DNA from: CAZUSO01 sp964622775
GTDB taxonomy: Bacteria; Bacteroidota; Bacteroidia; Chitinophagales; Chitinophagaceae
DNA: 39,093 nt
NCBI GenBank assembly: GCA_964622775.1
Contig: CAZUSO010000027.1
Span: forward strand, 1 to 39,093
Reading direction: 5' to 3'
The translations under genes were made by a program, and so were the position numbers. How positions within the stretch are numbered: position 1 is the first letter of the stretch; each line of letters starts with the position of its first letter. This document shows, one piece after another, positions 25,525-34,143 of the stretch. A model generated the notes under the pieces. That model was not told the DNA's origin. It did no database searches and was given only the letters and a program-made list of their open reading frames with translations.

Positions 25525-25750
25525 CGGTATGTTCAGCAAAAAATGCAGTGTTGGTTTGTTTGTAAAAAGGTGCATTTAAAATAAGGCCATGCTAAATTCA
25601 TCGTCAGCTCTCGTGAAAAGGCCGCCTGCTACTGCTGATTTTTATTCCCAATAAAATTAAATCAGAACAGGAAATTTAATCCAAAAAAACGCCGGGTTTC
25701 ATTTAGGCGCTCACCGCGATATATATTGTTTTTCATCCCCACCACCCATA

Positions 25751-25782
25751 AAAAAGCCTCCCGGTATGCCGGGAGGCTTTTT
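25751..25782 (-). terminator. Perfect 14-bp bidirectional terminator
   Basis: AAAAAGCCTCCCGG, the loop TATG, then its exact reverse complement ending in five T. On the minus strand it lies 20 bases past the P5C dehydrogenase stop. On the plus strand it could also end transcripts from the split membrane protein gene. Confidence 0.9.
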
Positions 25783-25802
25783 CAAAATATAAAGAAAGAT
25801 CA

Positions 25803-27431
25803 TTATTCCTGGTGGAACGGATAACGGTAATCCGTTACCGGTACAAAGGTTTCCTTAATCGTGCGGGCACTGAGCCAGCGATAAAGATTCATGGCGGAGC
25901 CTGCCTTGTCATTGGTGCCGGAAGCCCGGGCGCCGCCGAAAGGTTGCTGCCCTACCACAGCGCCGGTAGGCTTGTCGTTGATATAAAAGTTACCCGCCGC
26001 ATTGACCAGTTTAGCGGCTATCTGGTCTATGGCATAACGATCCTGGGCAAAGACGGCGCCGGTCAGGGCGTAAGGCGATGTTTGATCCACTACATCCAGG
26101 GTCGCTTCCCATTTATTTTTATCATAAATATAAATAGTCAGCACGGGCCCGAATAGCTCTTCGCACATCGTTACGTAGTCCGGTTTTGAGGCTTCAATAA
26201 TGGTAGGCTCGATAAAATAGCCTTCTTTCTTGCTGCATTTGCCTCCGTAAATAACCCTGGCCAGCTTGCTTTTTTTCGCACTGTCAATTGCCCTGGCTAA
26301 GCTGTCGAATGATTTTTCATCAATAACAGCATTGATAAAATTGCTGAAATCATCCACCACGCCCATCTTAAGGGTTTGCAGTTCGGAAAATAATTTTTCC
26401 TTAATCTTGTCCGCCAGGTTGGAGGGTAAATAAGCGCGTGATGCAGCAGAACATTTCTGCCCCTGGTATTCGAATGCGCCGCGAACCAAATTCGCCACTA
26501 CGGCATCCACATCGGCAGAGGGATGTACAAACACAAAATCCTTTCCGCCGGTTTCCCCTACGATGCGCGGATAAGTTTTATAACGCGCAATATGCTCACC
26601 GATTGATTTCCACATACCCTGAAATACACTGGTGGATCCGGTGAAATGCACCCCGGCAAAATCCGGGTGGGCAAAGCATTTTTCCCCTACAACCGGACCA
26701 CTGACATAAACAAGGTTAATCACGCCGTCCGGCAGGCCGGCTTCACGAAGAATCTCCATAAAAATGCTGGCGGAATAAATGGAAGTATTAGCCGGCTTCC
26801 ATACCACTACATTGCCGCACATTGCCGCGCTGGTCGGCAGGTTTCCGCCGATAGCCGTAAAATTGAAAGGCGTTACGGCCAGCACAAACCCTTCTAAGGG
26901 GCGGTACTCGATACGGTTGTCGAAGCCTTGCGGCGATACCGGTTGCTGGCTGTATATCTGGCTTAAGAAATGCACATTGAACCGTAAGAAGTCAATCAGC
27001 TCACAGGCGCTGTCTATCTCGGCCTGGTAGGCATTTTTACTTTGCCCCAACATAGTGGCGGCATTCATCTTAAACCGGTATTTTGTTGCCAGCAGTTCCG
27101 CTGCTTTCAGGAATATGGAGGCGCGTTGTTCCCAACTGGTAGCTGCCCAGGCTTCGCGGGCTTTCAGCGCAGCGGCAATAGCCTTATCCACGTGGCCGGC
27201 ATCACCCTGATGGAATTGTCCCAGCAGATGGCTTAATTCATGCGGAGGCCGGATATCGACCTGCTTATCCGTGCGCACTTCCTTCCCGCCGATATACATG
27301 GGGATATTGCGCTTTTTCTTTTTTAAATCGGCAATTGCCTGCTGAAGTTGTTGCCTGTCGGCGCTTCCTGGCTCATAGCTCCTTACGGGTTCGTTTTTAG
27401 GTTCCCGGAAGTAAAAATAACCGTTACTCAT
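25803..27431 (-). CDS. pruA: L-glutamate gamma-semialdehyde (P5C) dehydrogenase
   Basis: 542 residues, typical of the single-function P5C dehydrogenase group. It oxidises glutamate semialdehyde, formed from proline via P5C, to glutamate with NAD+. Catalytic Cys327 lies in EYQGQKCSAASR and the general-base Glu293 in VGETGGKDF. The NAD-binding GFVLAVTPFNFTAIGGN and FTGSTSVF stretches are also clear. The KTYPRIVGETGGKDF motif is diagnostic of this group within the ALDH superfamily. No proline dehydrogenase (putA/prodh) gene is adjacent. Strong terminator downstream. Confidence 0.95.
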   Translation of the reverse strand: MSNGYFYFREPKNEPVRSYEPGSADRQQLQQAIADLKKKKRNIPMYIGGKEVRTDKQVDIRPPHELSHLLGQFHQGDAGHVDKAIAAALKAREAWAATSWEQRASIFLKAAELLATKYRFKMNAATMLGQSKNAYQAEIDSACELIDFLRFNVHFLSQIYSQQPVSPQGFDNRIEYRPLEGFVLAVTPFNFTAIGGNLPTSAAMCGNVVVWKPANTSIYSASIFMEILREAGLPDGVINLVYVSGPVVGEKCFAHPDFAGVHFTGSTSVFQGMWKSIGEHIARYKTYPRIVGETGGKDFVFVHPSADVDAVVANLVRGAFEYQGQKCSAASRAYLPSNLADKIKEKLFSELQTLKMGVVDDFSNFINAVIDEKSFDSLARAIDSAKKSKLARVIYGGKCSKKEGYFIEPTIIEASKPDYVTMCEELFGPVLTIYIYDKNKWEATLDVVDQTSPYALTGAVFAQDRYAIDQIAAKLVNAAGNFYINDKPTGAVVGQQPFGGARASGTNDKAGSAMNLYRWLSARTIKETFVPVTDYRYPFHQE

Positions 27432-27621
27432 TTGTAAGCATTTAAAATTTTATGGTCTGATGTATTGTGTCCGCGCCCTTTTCCTGTTCAGTTTCAAAAG
27501 TCGCCGGATGTAAAAAATAAGGATGCAAAATTAAGCATAAATTGCTCATATAAAACTTTCCTGACTTCTCGTGTCAATTTCTGTGCTTCACAATCATTTT
27601 TTCGCTTATTTTGCTACACTT

Positions 27622-28530
27622 ATGAAGACCGCTTTCAAACCGCCCCGCCTGCCCTTTTCAGCAAACTACCGTCAGAACGCGCTACTGCATCTCATTTTTG
27701 CAACGGCCGTTTGCTATATTCTTTTGCATGGTCTGGCCATTATCTTTATGGTTGTTTATCCGGAAAATACCAAAACGGTTATGAGCAATATTGTGCTGCC
27801 GCAGGTTGGCCTGAAGGACTGGGACAGCGTTATTCATAAACCCTGGACTTTACTGACCTATTTCCTGGGGCATATCTCTTTCTGGAATCTGATCAGCAAT
27901 ATGCTCTGGCTGTATTGTTTCGGCAGCATCATTCAAAACCTGATCGGCTATAAAGAGATTATACTCCTGTATCTTTCCGGTGCCGTTCTTTCTGCTGTGG
28001 TGTATGCGATACTCAGTTTCGTATTACCGCACTGGAGCAGTCCGAGCTATATACTGAATGCCCAGAGTGGTGTGATGACGGTGGCCGTAGCCGCACTAAC
28101 CCTTTCACCGCATTACCGGTATTATCTTGGTGAGCGTTTGGCTATTCCTATCTTAGTGGTATTTGTAATTTACCTGCTGTTAAATGTGATGGCCGGAATG
28201 CAGGGCAGTACGGCTGTAATAATCTTACTGAGCGCTGCTGCCGGCATTGGATTTGGATACATGCGCATGCTTCAGAACGGCAGCCGGCCGGGACGGTGGC
28301 TCTATGGGAAAATGGGGAAGATGGAAAGCGTCTTTACGCCTAACGAAGAAAATATCCGCAGGAATAAATCCGGGAGGCGCAGTAAAACATTTCAAAGCAT
28401 CCGGAAATCACAGCAATACTCGCAGGATTATATTGACACCTTGCTGGAAAAAATTCATAATAAGGGATACAATTCGCTAACCCAGGAAGAAAAAAATGCA
28501 TTGTTCAAAGCCAGCCGCGAGGAAAAATAA
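27622..28530 (+). CDS. Rhomboid-family membrane protein, probably inactive
   Basis: 302 residues from ATG at 27622 (a GTG 51 bases upstream is less likely). Six hydrophobic segments follow the rhomboid layout: WTLLTYFLGHISFWNLISNM (with the His and Asn of TM2), then NAQSGVMTVAV (Ser149 in A-Q-S-G, against the usual G-x-S-G). A soluble basic C-tail ends in DYIDTLLEKIHNKGYNSLTQ, typical of Bacteroidota rhomboids. In the last membrane segment the expected H-x-x-G-G(A) is absent; the sequence reads STAVIILLSAAAGIGFGYM with no His. Without the catalytic His it should not cleave peptides, so a pseudoprotease role is inferred. The EEP gene follows by 19 bases. Confidence 0.8.
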   Translation: MKTAFKPPRLPFSANYRQNALLHLIFATAVCYILLHGLAIIFMVVYPENTKTVMSNIVLPQVGLKDWDSVIHKPWTLLTYFLGHISFWNLISNMLWLYCFGSIIQNLIGYKEIILLYLSGAVLSAVVYAILSFVLPHWSSPSYILNAQSGVMTVAVAALTLSPHYRYYLGERLAIPILVVFVIYLLLNVMAGMQGSTAVIILLSAAAGIGFGYMRMLQNGSRPGRWLYGKMGKMESVFTPNEENIRRNKSGRRSKTFQSIRKSQQYSQDYIDTLLEKIHNKGYNSLTQEEKNALFKASREEK

Positions 28531-28549
28531 ACGATAATCACATAGCATA

Positions 28550-29704
28550 ATGCCAATATTAAGAAAGATACTGCGTAGTATATTTCTGTTGCTCAATCTG
28601 GGCGCCTCAGTATGGCTGCTCCTGTGCAAATGGGTTTCGTATATGAATGTGTCCGACCAGCCCAGCTACCTGAGCCTCGTCAGCTTCACCTGTTTTTTTG
28701 CATTGATTGCAAATATTTTTTTCATTTTTTACTGGATTTTTTCCAAGAAAAGAAAATGGCTGCTGCTATTATCCTCCCTCACCATATTGCTCTCCTGGAG
28801 TGTGGTTAAGCCTGTTTTTGGAATTCATCCCTTTGGAGCATCCACACCCGAAACGCCGTCGGGCATTAAGGTGATGACCTGGAATGTGCACCTTTTTGAT
28901 CTTGGAGAATGGACACGGGATAAAACGTCGAAGGCAAAGATTTTAAAGTTAATTAAAGAGGAAAATCCGGACATTCTCTGCCTCCAGGAATTTTTTATGG
29001 ATGATGGCAGCGGCGGCGAGCCTTACACAAATGTTATCCGGCAATTGGGGTATCCTTATTTCAAATTTTCAAAGGAATCGGAGATGAGTAAGCGCATTAT
29101 GAATGCAAAAGCATTGCGCGGTGAAAAAATGCTCATCGGGCACGCTATATTTTCAAAATTTCCTTTACAGAATGAAGTTCGTTACATGCTTGGGCCATCA
29201 CATTATAATTTGATAAGCATGGACGTCGTAGTGGATAGTGCACATATCTTCAACCTGAATGTAACCCATCTTGCATCGGTGCGGTTTCAGGATCGGGACA
29301 TTGATTACTTAGAATCACTCAAGGAAAAAGGTGCAAAGGCCGAGGTTAGTCAAAAATCAAAATCAATAATCTATCGCTTACGAAACGCTTTTTCCGTAAG
29401 AGCACAACAGGCGAACATCATTGACTCCGCCAAAGGTGAAACGGATTATCCAATCATTATTTGCGGCGATTTTAATGACGTGCCGGGCTCGTATGTTTAT
29501 AATACCGTGAAAGGCAACCTGCTTGATCCCTTTGTCTCCAAAGGCCTCGGATTCGGGCGTACCTACCGCAATATTATGCCCACGCTGCGTATTGATTATA
29601 TCTTGTATGACGGAGACTATCTACAGCCCAATTCCTATCGCTCTCCGGATGTTAACCTCAGCGATCATTTGCCGGTTATTGTGGATTTTTCTTTTAAACA
29701 ATAA
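28550..29704 (+). CDS. Membrane-anchored endonuclease/exonuclease/phosphatase (EEP) family protein
   Basis: 384 residues. Three N-terminal membrane segments (about 10-26, 42-64, 70-86) are followed by an EEP domain from residue 105. Active-site motifs in order: MTWNVHLFD (Asn112), CLQEFF (Glu147, metal), NLNVTHLAS, CGDFNDVPGS, RIDYILYD and SDHLPVIVDF (Asp372-His373). The fold cleaves phosphodiesters or phosphomonoesters with Mg2+. Members with N-terminal membrane helices are common in Bacteroidota, and their substrate (DNA, lipid or phosphatidylinositol-like) is unknown. It forms an operon with the rhomboid homologue. Confidence 0.88.
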   Translation: MPILRKILRSIFLLLNLGASVWLLLCKWVSYMNVSDQPSYLSLVSFTCFFALIANIFFIFYWIFSKKRKWLLLLSSLTILLSWSVVKPVFGIHPFGASTPETPSGIKVMTWNVHLFDLGEWTRDKTSKAKILKLIKEENPDILCLQEFFMDDGSGGEPYTNVIRQLGYPYFKFSKESEMSKRIMNAKALRGEKMLIGHAIFSKFPLQNEVRYMLGPSHYNLISMDVVVDSAHIFNLNVTHLASVRFQDRDIDYLESLKEKGAKAEVSQKSKSIIYRLRNAFSVRAQQANIIDSAKGETDYPIIICGDFNDVPGSYVYNTVKGNLLDPFVSKGLGFGRTYRNIMPTLRIDYILYDGDYLQPNSYRSPDVNLSDHLPVIVDFSFKQ

Positions 29705-29773
29705 AATCTCATTTTTGGTTGCCGGCATTTTCAGGATAATTCTGACAGAATTATTTTCGCTATTTCCTGCGGT
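29705..29773. other. Spacer before the MITE-like element
   Basis: Short spacer after the EEP stop codon with no terminator of note. A 164-codon antisense open frame crosses this whole region (29621-30115), but it runs through the repeat element and shows no protein character. Confidence 0.4.
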
Positions 29774-29982
29774 GGTGCATCCCAAATTGTCACAGCTATG
29801 TGAAGTATGTTGACACCATCGTAAACGCAATCGGAGATTGCTCCACGCAGAAATTCTAATCAAATTGCTTTGCAATTTGGAATTTCTTTGCTCGTCATGA
29901 CACCTGGAAGGAGGTGAAAACTCTTTGAGGGAATAACGAAAAAATGTGTTGTCATTGTAATACTTCAATTTGAGGTGCATCC
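29774..29982. repeat. MITE-like element of about 210 bp with inverted ends
   Basis: The left end GGTGCATCCCAAATTG (29774-29789) and the right end, which reads GGATGCACCTCAAATTG on the other strand (29966-29982), are inverted relatives. Inside is a strong hairpin at 29849-29887: AGAAATTC...CAAATTGC / GCAATTTG...GAATTTCT with a 3-base loop and a 4-base bulge. A CATGACACC stretch (29897-29905) recalls the 38496-38630 element. No open frame for a transposase is present. Confidence 0.6.
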
Positions 29983-30149
29983 ATCTTCTTTTATTTTCCC
30001 CGTTAAAAAGATATGATAATGCAGCAATAATCCCGGAAAAATCAGATACAGACCGGCAGAGGTTTTCATTTAGCCTAAAAATTTTTATCCTTTTCGTAAA
30101 AAAATCAGCAAACAACCATTAACTTTCCAACTCAAATCAACGAATTGTC

Positions 30150-30998
30150 ATGTCATTACTGATCGCCGACAGCGGTTCCACCAAGACGGACTGGTGTCTG
30201 CTGAGCGCGGACAAAAAAAAGCGCCGTTATATTACACAGGGCATTAACCCCTTTTTCCGGACGGAAGAAGAGTGCCGGGATATTTTGTCTTTCGAATTAA
30301 AGATTAATTTGAAGGAGGCAGACATTGACCGGGTGATATTTTACGGAGCAGGCGTGAAGGATAGCATGCGTCAGACTTTTATGCGAAAGATACTGAAACG
30401 GCATTTCGGCATTAAAACTGTGGAGGCGTATTCCGATATGCTGGGCGCTGCACGGGCAACGTCCGGCTTTCAAAAAGGAATGGTCTGCATCCTGGGTACG
30501 GGAAGTAATTCCTGCTATTACAACGGCAAAAAAATTGTAAAACAAAATCCCTCCTTAGGCTATATCGTCGGTGACGAAGGCAGTGGCGTGTACCTGGGAA
30601 AAAGGGTGTTGCAATATTATTTCTATAAAACTTTTGACGATGAACTACAGGATGCTTTCCGGATAAAATTCGGAGACGACCTTAATGCGATCCTAAGCAA
30701 TATCTATGGCGCGCCCAATGCCAACCGTTATTTAGCCTCATTTTCCGTATTTCTGCTGGAGCATAAGGAACATTATATGGTACAGAATATTGTAGAAGAC
30801 GCTTTCATTGATTTTTATCAGCGGCATGTGCTGAAATATCGTGAAAGCTGGCAATGCCCTGTGCATTTTGTGGGCGCTGTTGCCTATGAATTTCGTTCCA
30901 CCATTCATTCCCTGCATCAGCAATACGGATTGGAAACAGGCGCTATTATCAAAAGTCCTATTGAATCGTTAAGTAATTATCATTTGCAAACCTTATAA
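30150..30998 (+). CDS. N-acetylglucosamine-kinase-like ATPase (BadF/BadG/BcrA/BcrD family)
   Basis: 282 residues. ASKHA-fold motifs are present: phosphate-1 loop LIADSGSTKTDW (4-15), phosphate-2 region CILGTGSNS, and the sugar-kinase-type stretch GYIVGDEGSGVYLGKRVL. An adenosine-side VHFVGAVAYEF lies near the C-terminus. The family includes eukaryotic GlcNAc kinase and ATPases of benzoyl-CoA reductase activators. The GDEGSG-x-x-LG block favours the GlcNAc-kinase group. Likely role: phosphorylating amino sugars recovered from cell-wall turnover (inference). Stands alone. Confidence 0.85.
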   Translation: MSLLIADSGSTKTDWCLLSADKKKRRYITQGINPFFRTEEECRDILSFELKINLKEADIDRVIFYGAGVKDSMRQTFMRKILKRHFGIKTVEAYSDMLGAARATSGFQKGMVCILGTGSNSCYYNGKKIVKQNPSLGYIVGDEGSGVYLGKRVLQYYFYKTFDDELQDAFRIKFGDDLNAILSNIYGAPNANRYLASFSVFLLEHKEHYMVQNIVEDAFIDFYQRHVLKYRESWQCPVHFVGAVAYEFRSTIHSLHQQYGLETGAIIKSPIESLSNYHLQTL

Positions 30999-31151
30999 TA
31001 ATTCCGCAGCATATTGCCTGTTTTTATATTTTTGTCCTATTCATTTTCCCTGTCCGGACATATTTCCGAAAACCCTGGTACCGCTCGTGGACTAAATTTT
31101 GCCTGAATAAAAAAGTTCAGGAGTTATCAAAAAAACAAATAAATTTTTTCA

Positions 31152-33299
31152 ATGAAAAAGATCATCGCGCCGCTTTGCCTGCTATTGCTTGCCTCCTGTA
31201 ATAACACGTCAGAGGAATCTGCAAACAATCAACTGAAGCCTATGGAAATGCCGGTATATCCCGTTACAAAAACCGTGGATCAGACCGATAATTATTTCGG
31301 CACCACAATAGCCGACCCATACCGCTGGCTGGAAAATGATACTGCAGCAGACACCGAAGAATGGGTGAAAGCCCAAAATGCCGTAACGGAAAAATTTCTT
31401 TCCCAGATTCCTTACCGGGAAAAAATACACAAACGCCTGACGGAACTTTGGGATTATCCTAAATACGGAGCACCCCAGCAGGAAGGCACATGGCTCATTT
31501 TTTCTAAAAATAACGGTCTTCAGAACCAATCCGTATTGTATATGCAAAAAGGAGAAAACGGTACGCCCGAAGAATTGCTGGATCCTAACAAGCTCTCTAA
31601 GGACGGAACCCTTGCCCTGCAATCCTATCGCTTCTCCAAAAATCAAAAATATTTTGCTTATGGCGTATCCCAGTCGGGAAGCGATTGGGAAGAAGTATAT
31701 ATCATGGATTTCGCCGGTCGCAAACTGTTAGACGAAAAGATATCCTACGTAAAATTTACTGATATCGCCTGGGTAGGTGATGATGGCTTTTATTACAGCG
31801 GTTATGATAAGCCGAAAAATGAAAAGGCAAAATATAGCGCCGCTACGGAATATCAAAAAGTGTTTTATCATAAGATCGGTACCCCGCAAAGTGAAGACAA
31901 GCTTATTTATGAAGACAAAAATCACCCCTTGCGTTATGTAGGCGCCGGTATTACCGAAAATGAACGTTTCCTGATACTGTCCATTGCGGAAGGCACGGAT
32001 GGCACGGAAATAAAAGTGAAAGATCTGAATGATAAAAATGCAAAGGGATTTATTACGTTGGTGCCGGGCTTTAACACTAATGCTATGGTAATTGATAATA
32101 TCGGCGATCAGTTGTTATTGCTGACCAATCAGGCTGCACCTAATTATAAAGTGGTGTTGGCGGATCCTAAAAAGCCTGTGGCAGCTCAATGGAAAGTTGT
32201 CGTTCCTGAGCAGGAACAAGTGCTGCAAGCAGTATCAACCGGAGGGGACAAATTGTTTTGCAGTTATCTGAAAGATGCCTGCACGCAGGTGAAGCAATTT
32301 GATTTGGACGGAAAAAATGAAAAGGAAATAGCGCTACCGGGTCTGGGTACTGCCAGCGGTTTTTACGCGCATAAAGAGGACAAACAACTGTATTACACCT
32401 TTACCTCGTTCACGTATCCGGCTACAATTTTCAAATATGATATCAGCACGGGACAATCTTCTCTGTATAAAAAATCGGAAGTAAAATTCAATACAGCTGA
32501 TTATGAAACAAAGCAGATTTTTTACACCAGTAAGGATGGTACTAAAGTCCCGATGTTCATCACCGGTAAAAAAGGGATAACATTAGATGGAAATAATCCA
32601 ACCCTGCTCTATGCTTATGGCGGATTCAATATCAGCATTACGCCGGCCTTTTCCATATCCAATATTGCGTTTTTGGAAAACGGGGGCATTTATTGTGTAG
32701 CCAACCTCCGCGGTGGTGCTGAATACGGTGAGCAATGGCATCAGGCGGGCATGCTCGATAAAAAGCAGAATGTATTTGATGATTTTATTGCGGCTGCGGA
32801 ATACCTGATCCGGGAAAAATATACCAGTAGTGAAAAACTGGCTATCCGTGGCCGTTCCAATGGCGGATTGCTGATAGGAGCCTGTATGACACAACGTCCG
32901 GAATTGTTCCGGGTGGCTTTTCCGCAGGTGGGCGTAATGGATATGCTCCGTTATCATAAATTTACCGTCGGATGGGGATGGGCTGTAGAATACGGCAGCA
33001 GTGATCATAAGGAACAGTTTGACTACCTGATCAAGTATTCGCCCCTTCATAATATCGGTAAAGGCACCTGCTATCCGGCAACTATGGTGACTACAGCCGA
33101 TCACGATGACCGGGTGGTACCTGCACATTCCTTTAAGTTTGCAGCTGCCTTGCAGGCAGCTCAGGCATGTGATAAGCCGACCCTGATTCGTATTGACAGC
33201 AAGGCGGGTCATGGAGCAGGTAAGCCTACGGACAAGCAGATCGATGAAGAAACCGACATCTGGAGCTTCCTGTTTTACAATATGGGGATTAATTTATAA
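31152..33299 (+). CDS. Prolyl oligopeptidase family serine peptidase (S9A), lipoprotein
   Basis: 715 residues. The signal peptide ends in the lipobox LLASC (Cys16), so the enzyme is secreted and lipid-anchored. A beta-propeller (about 90-450) is followed by the alpha/beta-hydrolase domain. Catalytic Ser569 lies in RGRSNGGLL, the Asp in DHDDRVVP (652/653) and His687 in KAGHGAG. The start PVTKTVDQTDNYFGTTIADP and YRWLEN are typical of POP. The family cuts after Pro in short peptides (under about 30 residues). It is followed by a repeat-rich gap and is probably monocistronic. Confidence 0.95.
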   Translation: MKKIIAPLCLLLLASCNNTSEESANNQLKPMEMPVYPVTKTVDQTDNYFGTTIADPYRWLENDTAADTEEWVKAQNAVTEKFLSQIPYREKIHKRLTELWDYPKYGAPQQEGTWLIFSKNNGLQNQSVLYMQKGENGTPEELLDPNKLSKDGTLALQSYRFSKNQKYFAYGVSQSGSDWEEVYIMDFAGRKLLDEKISYVKFTDIAWVGDDGFYYSGYDKPKNEKAKYSAATEYQKVFYHKIGTPQSEDKLIYEDKNHPLRYVGAGITENERFLILSIAEGTDGTEIKVKDLNDKNAKGFITLVPGFNTNAMVIDNIGDQLLLLTNQAAPNYKVVLADPKKPVAAQWKVVVPEQEQVLQAVSTGGDKLFCSYLKDACTQVKQFDLDGKNEKEIALPGLGTASGFYAHKEDKQLYYTFTSFTYPATIFKYDISTGQSSLYKKSEVKFNTADYETKQIFYTSKDGTKVPMFITGKKGITLDGNNPTLLYAYGGFNISITPAFSISNIAFLENGGIYCVANLRGGAEYGEQWHQAGMLDKKQNVFDDFIAAAEYLIREKYTSSEKLAIRGRSNGGLLIGACMTQRPELFRVAFPQVGVMDMLRYHKFTVGWGWAVEYGSSDHKEQFDYLIKYSPLHNIGKGTCYPATMVTTADHDDRVVPAHSFKFAAALQAAQACDKPTLIRIDSKAGHGAGKPTDKQIDEETDIWSFLFYNMGINL

Positions 33300-33546
33300 G
33301 GCAGCAACAAATATAGCTCAGCGGGTAAAAATATGCAATGGAAATTTGGCTCATTGAGAATGGAAAATTCAAAATTCAAAATTCTTCTGCCGTTCGTGTT
33401 TAGATGCTTACAGCATGACGACGGGGAGAATGGAGAGTGGAAAATGTGGAAATTTGAGCATACATAATTCAAAATTCATAATTCAATATTCATAATTCAA
33501 GATTCTTCTACCGTTTGTGTTTTAGATGCCTATAGCGGAGAGGAGC
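33300..33546. repeat. AT-rich gap with two diverged copies of a roughly 43-base repeat
   Basis: AATTCAAAATTCTTCTGCCG, continuing TTCGTGTTTAGATGCTTACAGC (about 33370-33411), recurs as AATTCAAGATTCTTCTACCG, continuing TTTGTGTTTTAGATGCCTATAGC (about 33494-33536). Around and between them are runs of AATTCATAATTC/AATTCAAAATTC simple repeats. No gene is seen. Confidence 0.6.
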
Positions 33547-33579
33547 ACAGGCAGGCAGGGTAGGGCACGGCCTGCCTGT
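33547..33579 (+). terminator. Possible terminator hairpin (ACAGGCAGG/CCTGCCTGT)
   Basis: A 9-bp perfect stem with a 15-base loop, followed by TTTCG. The T tract is poor, so it could be part of the repeat instead of a true terminator. Confidence 0.4.
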
Positions 33580-33648
33580 TTCGGGTAAAAGATCGTGTAG
33601 CCAATTTTCCGACATTTCTCAAAAAAGATTGCCTCTAAATTGTCGCTC

Positions 33649-33676
33649 TTGTCAATGTGCGAATTAATTATCTTTG
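33649..33676 (+). promoter_or_regulatory. Promoter overlapping the start of ridA (leaderless transcript likely)
   Basis: TTG (33649-33651), a 17-base spacer and TATCTTTG (33669-33676), a full TAnnTTTG match. The ATG at 33681 follows after only four bases, so transcription should begin at or next to the start codon. Confidence 0.6.
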
Positions 33677-33680
33677 CGGC

Positions 33681-34091
33681 ATGTCAGATAAAATTACTAC
33701 CGATAAAGCGCCCAAAGCCGTAGGATTATATCCGCATGCACGTAAAGCGGGCAATCTCCTTTTCCTTTCCGGAATTGGACCGCGCACAGTTAGCGATGAG
33801 ATTCCGGGACTGCAATCAGACAAAAACGGGAACTTCTTGGCATTCGATTTTGAGGCGCAATGCCGCAGCGTATTCGATAATGTCCGCATCGTGCTGGAAG
33901 CCAGCGGCAGCAGTTGGGATAAGCTGATTGACGTTACTGTTTTTTTAGTAGATATGAAGCGCGATTTTGCAACTTATAACCGCATTTATGCGGAATATTT
34001 TAAGGATAATCAGCCCTGCAGAACTACGGTAGCTATCAATGCATTGCCCACGCCGATTGCGATAGAACTTAAATGTATTGCAACTTTATAA
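33681..34091 (+). CDS. RidA/YjgF/YER057c/UK114 family protein
   Basis: 136 residues from ATG at 33681. A GTG 24 bases upstream overlaps the promoter and is rejected. RidA-fold motifs: GLYPHARKAGNLLFLSGIGP near the N-terminus, the VTVFLVDMKRDFATYNRIYA helix and PCRTTVAINALPTPIAIELK near the C-terminus. The Arg in PCRTTV is the residue that binds the substrate carboxylate in RidA enzymes. RidA deaminates reactive enamine/imine intermediates of amino-acid metabolism; subfamily and substrate here are not certain. asnS starts 52 bases downstream. Confidence 0.85.
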   Translation: MSDKITTDKAPKAVGLYPHARKAGNLLFLSGIGPRTVSDEIPGLQSDKNGNFLAFDFEAQCRSVFDNVRIVLEASGSSWDKLIDVTVFLVDMKRDFATYNRIYAEYFKDNQPCRTTVAINALPTPIAIELKCIATL

Positions 34092-34143
34092 GGGCAGTCT
34101 TTTTTATATTACAAACCAGATTTCAATATTCAATTTCCATAAA

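Noticed and set aside
29621..30115. 164-codon minus-strand open frame
   Set aside because: It runs antisense over the end of the EEP gene and across the MITE-like element, with no domain, start signal or hydrophobic pattern.
31152..33299. Dipeptidyl peptidase IV instead of prolyl oligopeptidase
   Set aside because: The active-site order RGRSNGG, DHDDRVVP and KAGHG, and the start region TTIADPYRWLEN, match S9A prolyl oligopeptidase.
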